9,932 nucleotides of DNA, from positions 1-9,932 of the forward strand of contig UQWV01000065.1 in NCBI GenBank assembly GCA_900544845.1, given 5' to 3'. The DNA comes from an uncultured Collinsella sp. GTDB taxonomy: Bacteria; Actinomycetota; Coriobacteriia; Coriobacteriales; Coriobacteriaceae. Positions 6,912 through 9,932 of this stretch are shown here, piece by piece. The position numbers were made by a program, and so were the translations under genes. Numbering within the stretch: position 1 is the stretch's first letter; each line of letters opens with the position of its first letter. The notes below the pieces were generated by a model, which saw only the letters and a list, made by a program, of their open reading frames with translations, was not told the origin of the DNA and made no database searches.

Positions 6912-7685
6912 CTATCCCAGCTCTTGCATGCGGCGGTAGATTTCGCAGATACCCTTGATGGTGAGCTGTCCGTCGACCACGTCGAAGGCATCGGTCGAAT
7001 CGGCGACGATGCTGGCGAGACCGCCCGTGGCGATAACGGTGGCATCCTCGCGGCCCAGCTCGCGCTTCATGCGCGCGACCAGGCCCTCAGCCATGGCGGC
7101 GGCGCCCGTCACGGCGCCCACCTTGATGCACTCCTCGGTATCGCGGCCGATGGCATGCTCGGGCGCCTCGAGCGGCACGCTGGCGAGTTTGGCGGCACGG
7201 GCGGCAAGCGCGTCCATGGAGATGCGGATGCCCGGCGCGATCGCTCCGCCAATGTAATAACCGTCCTCGTCGATGACGTCGATATTGGTTGCGGTGCCAA
7301 AGTCCACCACGATTGCCGGCGCGCCGTAGAAAGTTTCGGCTGCGACGGCGTTAGCGACGCGATCGGCACCTACGGCCTGGGGGCGCGCCGCGCGCAGTTT
7401 GGTCACCGCGGCCGTCTGCGGTCCGATGACGATGGCGTCCGCGGCAATGCGGTCGGCCACGGCGTGCCACTCGCGCGAGAGCTGCGGCACCACGCCCGCA
7501 AAGGCGATCGCGTCGACCGCGTCGAGCGAAAGGCCGTACATCTTAAAGAAGCCCATCAGGCGCACATGGATCTCGTCGGCGGTATAGGAGCGGTCGGTGG
7601 GCATGCGCCACGACTGCACCAGCTCGTCTCCGTCAAACAGGCCCATGGCCGTCTGCGTGTTTCCCATATCGATAGCGAGCAGCAT
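6912..7685 (-). CDS. coaX: Type III pantothenate kinase
   Basis: A 257-residue kinase that phosphorylates pantothenate, the first step of CoA synthesis. Type III hallmarks of the ASKHA fold: phosphate-binding IDMGNTQTAMGL (residues 5-16), GADR with catalytic Asp108 (106-109), VVDFGTATNIDVI (126-138), GGAIAPGI (146-153) and ATGGL near the C terminus. The motif reads GTATN where GTATT is usual; the rest looks intact. I chose ATG 7685 because GGGAG lies five bases upstream; an in-frame ATG at 7707 has no ribosome site, and the frame further upstream runs antisense through the tRNA. coaX commonly neighbours birA in bacteria; here a ligase-like gene faces it convergently, which may be a remnant of that pairing. 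A -10-like site precedes it. Confidence 0.95.
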   Translation of the reverse strand: MLLAIDMGNTQTAMGLFDGDELVQSWRMPTDRSYTADEIHVRLMGFFKMYGLSLDAVDAIAFAGVVPQLSREWHAVADRIAADAIVIGPQTAAVTKLRAARPQAVGADRVANAVAAETFYGAPAIVVDFGTATNIDVIDEDGYYIGGAIAPGIRISMDALAARAAKLASVPLEAPEHAIGRDTEECIKVGAVTGAAAMAEGLVARMKRELGREDATVIATGGLASIVADSTDAFDVVDGQLTIKGICEIYRRMQELG

Positions 7686-7721
7686 GTCTACTCCCGGTGT
7701 TGGCATAAAAGGACGCGCACC

Positions 7722-7727
7722 ATTGTA
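7722..7727 (-). promoter_or_regulatory. Possible -10 box of coaX
   Basis: On the - strand this reads TACAAT, 37 bp before the coaX start. No good -35 is seen 17 bp upstream, where a GC-rich hairpin (GCGCCG/CGGCGC, 7731-7746) lies. Confidence 0.4.
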
Positions 7728-7821
7728 TACGCGCCGCCGACGGCGCTCGGCTGCGATTCGTTTACGGTGATAGGGGCTGAGGGGTTTAAATATGAAGGAA
7801 TTATGCTCCACGAGATTTTCC

Positions 7822-7850
7822 TTGCCGTTTACCGAACTCCCGCGTAATAT
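7822..7850 (+). promoter_or_regulatory. Promoter of tRNA-fMet
   Basis: TTGCCG (7822-7827) and TAATAT (7845-7850) are 17 bp apart, close to the sigma-70 consensus. Transcription would start near 7857, giving a 5' leader of about 25 nt before the tRNA. Confidence 0.65.
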
Positions 7851-7881
7851 TCTTTCTTGCGCACATGAGGCGCCCAGACAT

Positions 7882-7958
7882 TGCGGGGTGGAGCAGTCTG
7901 GTAGCTCGCCGGGCTCATAACCCGGAGGTCGTAGGTTCAAATCCTGCCCCCGCGACCA
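7882..7958 (+). tRNA. Initiator tRNA-fMet (CAT)
   Basis: A complete 77-nt cloverleaf with encoded CCA. Acceptor 7882-7888/7948-7954, D-arm GAGC/GCTC, anticodon CAT at 7916-7918 in loop CTCATAA, T-stem GTAGG/CCTGC around loop TTCAAAT. Initiator marks: three consecutive G-C pairs at the bottom of the anticodon stem (7911-7913 with 7921-7923) and A11-T24 in the D-stem. Position 1:72 is T-G, weaker than Watson-Crick, which suits formylation. Its 3' end is a plausible integration site for the following accessory DNA. Confidence 0.96.
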
Positions 7959-7968
7959 AGACTTTTAG

Positions 7969-8007
7969 CAGCTCAGAGGCATTGTTTCTCTGGGCTGTTT
8001 CTTTTTT
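7969..8007 (+). terminator. Terminator of tRNA-fMet
   Basis: A 10-bp stem (7969-7978 with 7988-7997, one G-T pair), a 9-nt loop and the tail TTTCTTTTTT. It begins 11 bp after the tRNA CCA. Confidence 0.85.
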
Positions 8008-8016
8008 GACTTTCAA

Positions 8017-8302
8017 TCTTGGTCGAATTTTGGTCGAAATCAATTAATAACGGCATTTTTCGAACAGGATGCCTGCTTGAACCATCTCCACACTGGTTGA
8101 CGCCGGTTGGCGACGAGTTCAGCAGGACCGTTCGGCGCTCCTCCACACTTTCTGCGCTTTATTTGAGAGTTACCAGACAAGAATGACGAAGTCCCTCTAG
8201 CTCTGGCGGGCCTATGCCGTGGGCATGGGTGGGGCCCCACCGGGGGCGGGCCTTATTTGGAAAGAGGCAGTTACAAGACCGTAGATTGCTCTTGGTCGAA
8301 TT
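8017..8302. repeat. Dispersed TCTTGGTCGAATT repeats; otherwise gene-poor stretch
   Basis: The 13-mer TCTTGGTCGAATT occurs at 8017-8029 and 8290-8302; a variant TTTGGTCGAAAT (8029-8040) directly follows the first. The core TCTTGGTCG is the reverse complement of CGACCAAGA at the tRNA 3' end (7953-7961). Such short repeats beside a tRNA are what recombinase-binding sites or an integration scar would look like; no integrase gene is in the window. In the 372-bp gap 8008-8379 I otherwise see only a G-rich palindromic patch (8221-8250) and no credible gene. Confidence 0.45.
8221..8250 (+). other. G-run cluster with overlapping perfect palindrome
   Basis: Five G-runs (8221-8223, 8227-8229, 8231-8234, 8242-8246, 8248-8250) separated by loops of 3, 1, 7 and 1 bases meet the usual G-quadruplex pattern. 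GGTGGGGCCCCACC (8228-8241) in the middle is a perfect 14-bp palindrome, and a hairpin ATGCC/GGCAT lies just upstream (8214-8226). Confidence 0.5.
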
Positions 8303-8379
8303 GGCCTGAAATGAGATTCGGGTCGCTACGCCCATTATCTAAAATGGTGACATCTGAGCTGTAACAAAGGCGCCGCTAT

Positions 8380-8680
8380 ATGAATACGGTCTACGATGCT
8401 CTTGACCCTATCGTTAACGGGTTGGTATCGAACAATCTGGCGCGATGTTGGGGATGAGCTGCGGCAGTACGACGCTTTTGGCCGACCGGCTGATAAGTGG
8501 GCTGATAGGCCCTCTCGTCTCTACGCTATCTGCCACGAGTTTTCGGGAGCGCGCGAGATGCCGATGACGTTCGAGGAGGCCGAGGAGGAGCAGGAGCGCG
8601 AGCCTTGGGAAGATGAGCTCATCAGTTTCGTCTTCACGGACAGCGGCATAATCGCCGCGGCGTTGACGAACGGCACCTGA
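8380..8680 (+). pseudogene. Small acidic hypothetical protein, probably frameshifted
   Basis: Two frames seem to make one gene. The first starts at ATG 8380, about nine bases after AAAGG, reads MNTVYDALDPIVNGLVSNNL and stops at 8455-8457. The second frame, one base later, continues without a break to TGA 8680 with RDVGDELRQYDAFGRPADKW and then a strongly acidic part (EEAEEEQEREPWEDE). Taken alone, the second frame would start at ATG 8396, which lacks a ribosome site. A single-base change near 8440-8454 would join them into a protein of about 99 residues. I do not recognise the family. A real frameshift, a sequencing error or two separate short ORFs are all possible; the local sequence is not a known programmed slippery site. 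Confidence 0.45.
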
Positions 8681-8732
8681 TAGCGCCTCTCCGCGGATCG
8701 AGTGGTTCGTTTTTCAAGGGAAGGGAAACCGC

Positions 8733-8888
8733 ATGGCTAAGAAGAGATATATTTTGCTATTCGTGTACCCGTACGAGCTGAAGGGCGTCGACGAACGTCG
8801 TGGGCTCCTGCTACGGTCGTTTGATGGCGAGAGGCTCTACAATGGTGCCAGATTATCGGTCGAGAGGGTGACGGATGAAGACTTATAA
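8733..8888 (+). CDS. Hypothetical 51-residue protein
   Basis: A small ORF from ATG 8733 to TAA 8888, with AAGGG (8721-8725) seven bases upstream. It starts MAKKRYILLFVYPYELKGVD and ends with the acidic VTDEDL. The first half is basic and hydrophobic, with a predicted beta-strand-like RYILLFVYPY; the whole could be a small folded protein or a truncated one. I do not recognise a family. Its last 14 bases overlap the start of the PD-(D/E)XK-like gene (ATG 8875), which implies translational coupling and shared transcription. Function unknown; a small partner or regulator of the downstream protein is an inference from this overlap only. Confidence 0.55.
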   Translation: MAKKRYILLFVYPYELKGVDERRGLLLRSFDGERLYNGARLSVERVTDEDL

Positions 8889-9807
8889 CTTGGACACCAT
8901 TCAGAAGGTTCCCCTGCGCGAGGTGTGGCCGCATGAGGCCCACGACTTCACCAAGTGGCTGGCCGAGGAGCAGAATCTCGCAACCCTCGGGATGGCGGTC
9001 GGAATCGAGCTCGAGCTAATAGAGACGGAGTCGTCGGTCGGCTCGTTCAACGTGGATATCTACGCGCAGGAGTCCGGTACGGGCCGCAAGGTGATCATCG
9101 AGAACCAGCTCGAGGACACCAACCACGACCATCTCGGCAAGGTGATCACGTATGCCGCCGGCAAGGGCGCCGAGGTCGTCATCTGGGTCGTGGCGCACGC
9201 CCGCGACGAGCATCGCCAGGCCATCGAGTGGCTCAACCAGCACACCGACAGCGACTTCGGGTTCTTCCTGGTCGAGGTCGAGCTCTGGAAGATCGGGGGC
9301 TCCCTGCCCGCCCCGCGCTTCGGCGTGGTCGAGCAGCCGAACGAGTGGACCAAGACCGTGAAGCTCTCCGAGGGGCTCAGCGAGACCGAAAAGGTCAAGC
9401 TGGCGTACTGGACGGCCTACCGCGATGTGGCAGGCGGCCATCCGGAGTTCCTCAAGGAGTTCAGCCCGCAGAAGCCCAGCAAGGACCATTGGTCGACGCT
9501 TCGCCTGGGGGTCTCGGCATACCATCTCGCCCTGCTCATCGATACGCAAAAGGGCCGCACGGGCATCGAGCTGTACGTGGACGACGACAAGGAGATCGGG
9601 CACCGCGCCATCGCCAACAGCGGGGTCTTCGAGGATCACCTCGGGCTGACGGCGGTGACCTTCGATGCGAAAAAGGCATCGGGGCTGCGCTTCTACAAGG
9701 CGGGCCACCCCATCAAGGGCCACCAGGACGCATGGCCGGGGTACATCGAGGAACAGCTCGGATGGGCCCTCGAGATGAAAAAAATAATCGCGGAGATCGA
9801 GCTCTAA
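8875..9807 (+). CDS. PD-(D/E)XK nuclease-like protein with DUF4268-type C terminus
   Basis: A 310-residue soluble protein. The N-terminal part shows a restriction-endonuclease-like core: Glu45 in a helix, GSFNVDIYAQE (residues 56-66, Asp61), VIIENQLE (73-80, Glu76 and Gln78 in place of the usual Lys) and then HDHLGKVITYAAG (84-96). Members with this IENQ pattern are classed with PD-(D/E)XK nucleases. The C-terminal half (about 175-308, beginning KLAYWTAYRDV and including HWSTLRLGVSAYHLALL) resembles the domain of unknown function DUF4268; this is from memory of the family. Start ATG 8875 has GAGAGGG six bases upstream. It overlaps the 51-residue ORF and ends 22 bp before an insertion sequence. 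A DNA-cleaving, possibly defence-related role is inferred and untested. Confidence 0.8.
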   Translation: MKTYNLDTIQKVPLREVWPHEAHDFTKWLAEEQNLATLGMAVGIELELIETESSVGSFNVDIYAQESGTGRKVIIENQLEDTNHDHLGKVITYAAGKGAEVVIWVVAHARDEHRQAIEWLNQHTDSDFGFFLVEVELWKIGGSLPAPRFGVVEQPNEWTKTVKLSEGLSETEKVKLAYWTAYRDVAGGHPEFLKEFSPQKPSKDHWSTLRLGVSAYHLALLIDTQKGRTGIELYVDDDKEIGHRAIANSGVFEDHLGLTAVTFDAKKASGLRFYKAGHPIKGHQDAWPGYIEEQLGWALEMKKIIAEIEL

Positions 9808-9835
9808 AAAACGCCCCGGCAGTAAAATGTGAACT

Positions 9836-9874
9836 GCCTCCCATTTCTTGGACACGAGAAATGGGAGGCTTTTT
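9836..9874 (+). terminator. Terminator-like hairpin that buries the transposase ribosome site
   Basis: A perfect 13-bp stem (9836-9848 with 9857-9869), an 8-nt loop and TTTTT (9870-9874), directly followed by ATG 9875. The 3' arm contains GGGAGG (9863-9868), the only Shine-Dalgarno sequence for that ATG. The structure can both end transcription entering from the left and block translation of read-through RNA. Confidence 0.75.
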
Positions 9875-9932
9875 ATGCGTGTCGACTTGAGGGTGAAGCA
9901 CGACATCGAGGCCAGGAAGGCGGCGATCGGGC
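9875..9932 (+). CDS. Probable IS3-type OrfA, N-terminal fragment (3' truncated by window)
   Basis: ATG 9875 lies six bases after GGGAGG and the frame stays open to the window end: MRVDLRVKHDIEARKAAIG. A basic start with a few charged residues fits the helix-turn-helix OrfA of IS3-family elements, but 19 residues do not prove it; the call rests on the adjacent IS-like terminus. Confidence 0.5.
   Translation, partial: MRVDLRVKHDIEARKAAIG

Larger units (their letters stand above)
9830..9932 (+). mobile_element. Left end of an IS3-family-like insertion sequence (window-truncated)
   Basis: A terminus of the form TGAACTGCCTCCC...TTGGACA starting at about 9830 resembles IS3-family (IS150-group) ends, which typically read TG-A-ACTG..CCC...TTGGACA. 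A short ORF that could be the first transposase frame begins 45 bp in. The right end and target duplication lie beyond the window, so group and exact boundary are uncertain. Confidence 0.6.

Noticed and set aside
7686..7940. N-terminal extension of CoaX reaching back through the tRNA
   Set aside because: It is antisense to the tRNA-fMet gene and its promoter; the kinase motif starts right at ATG 7685, which has its own ribosome site.
8040..8240. 66-codon - strand frame downstream of the tRNA
   Set aside because: Arg/Pro/Cys-rich, starts inside the G-rich palindrome, no ribosome site and no recognisable motif.
8955..9890. 311-codon + strand frame overlapping the nuclease-like gene
   Set aside because: Arg/Gly-rich shadow of the GC-rich third-position pattern; the frame at 8875-9807 has the domain motifs and the ribosome site.

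Overview
The window looks like a piece of a high-GC Gram-positive chromosome. The most likely source is a gut coriobacterium close to Collinsella, but that is inferred from gene content, GC-rich codon use and the style of the intergenic repeats, not from any database match. Positions 1-7958 carry ordinary core genes. Positions about 8000-9932, downstream of an initiator tRNA, look like an accessory region.

Layout. (1) 1-1954, + strand: the 3' part of a tandem (two-domain) ABC ATPase and a membrane S component, i.e. the end of an ECF-type vitamin/micronutrient importer operon; its T component is not in the window. (2) 1955-2489: a gene-free stretch filled by two separate imperfect inverted-repeat elements (1995-2160 and about 2185-2486); the second has a bidirectional terminator hairpin at its centre. 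(3) 2490-3308, - strand: exodeoxyribonuclease III (AP endonuclease). It diverges from (4) 3423-4175, + strand: a zinc-binding Sir2-type NAD-dependent deacylase. (5) 4271-6715, + strand: a folP-folK fusion with an unusually long low-complexity insert inside the DHPS domain, directly followed (TAG/ATG) by a biotin-ligase-like protein that has lost its main catalytic motifs. (6) 6716-6911: a terminator and a nearly perfect 43-bp palindrome between convergent genes. (7) 6912-7685, - strand: type III pantothenate kinase (coaX). (8) 7822-8007: promoter, tRNA-fMet and terminator.

Accessory part. Immediately after the tRNA there are repeated TGGTCGAA-type sites, inverted relative to the tRNA 3' end, and then a G-rich potential quadruplex/palindrome. 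Next come a small gene that seems frameshifted (8380-8680), a 51-residue ORF (8733-8888), and, overlapping it by 14 nt, a PD-(D/E)XK-like/DUF4268 protein (8875-9807). The window ends inside the left end of an IS3-family-like insertion sequence whose transposase ribosome-binding site is buried in a terminator hairpin.

The core genes serve cofactor metabolism (folate, CoA, vitamin uptake, perhaps biotin) and DNA repair. The accessory genes have no assigned role; the nuclease-like gene with its small overlapping partner is the best candidate here for an uncharacterised (possibly defence) module.
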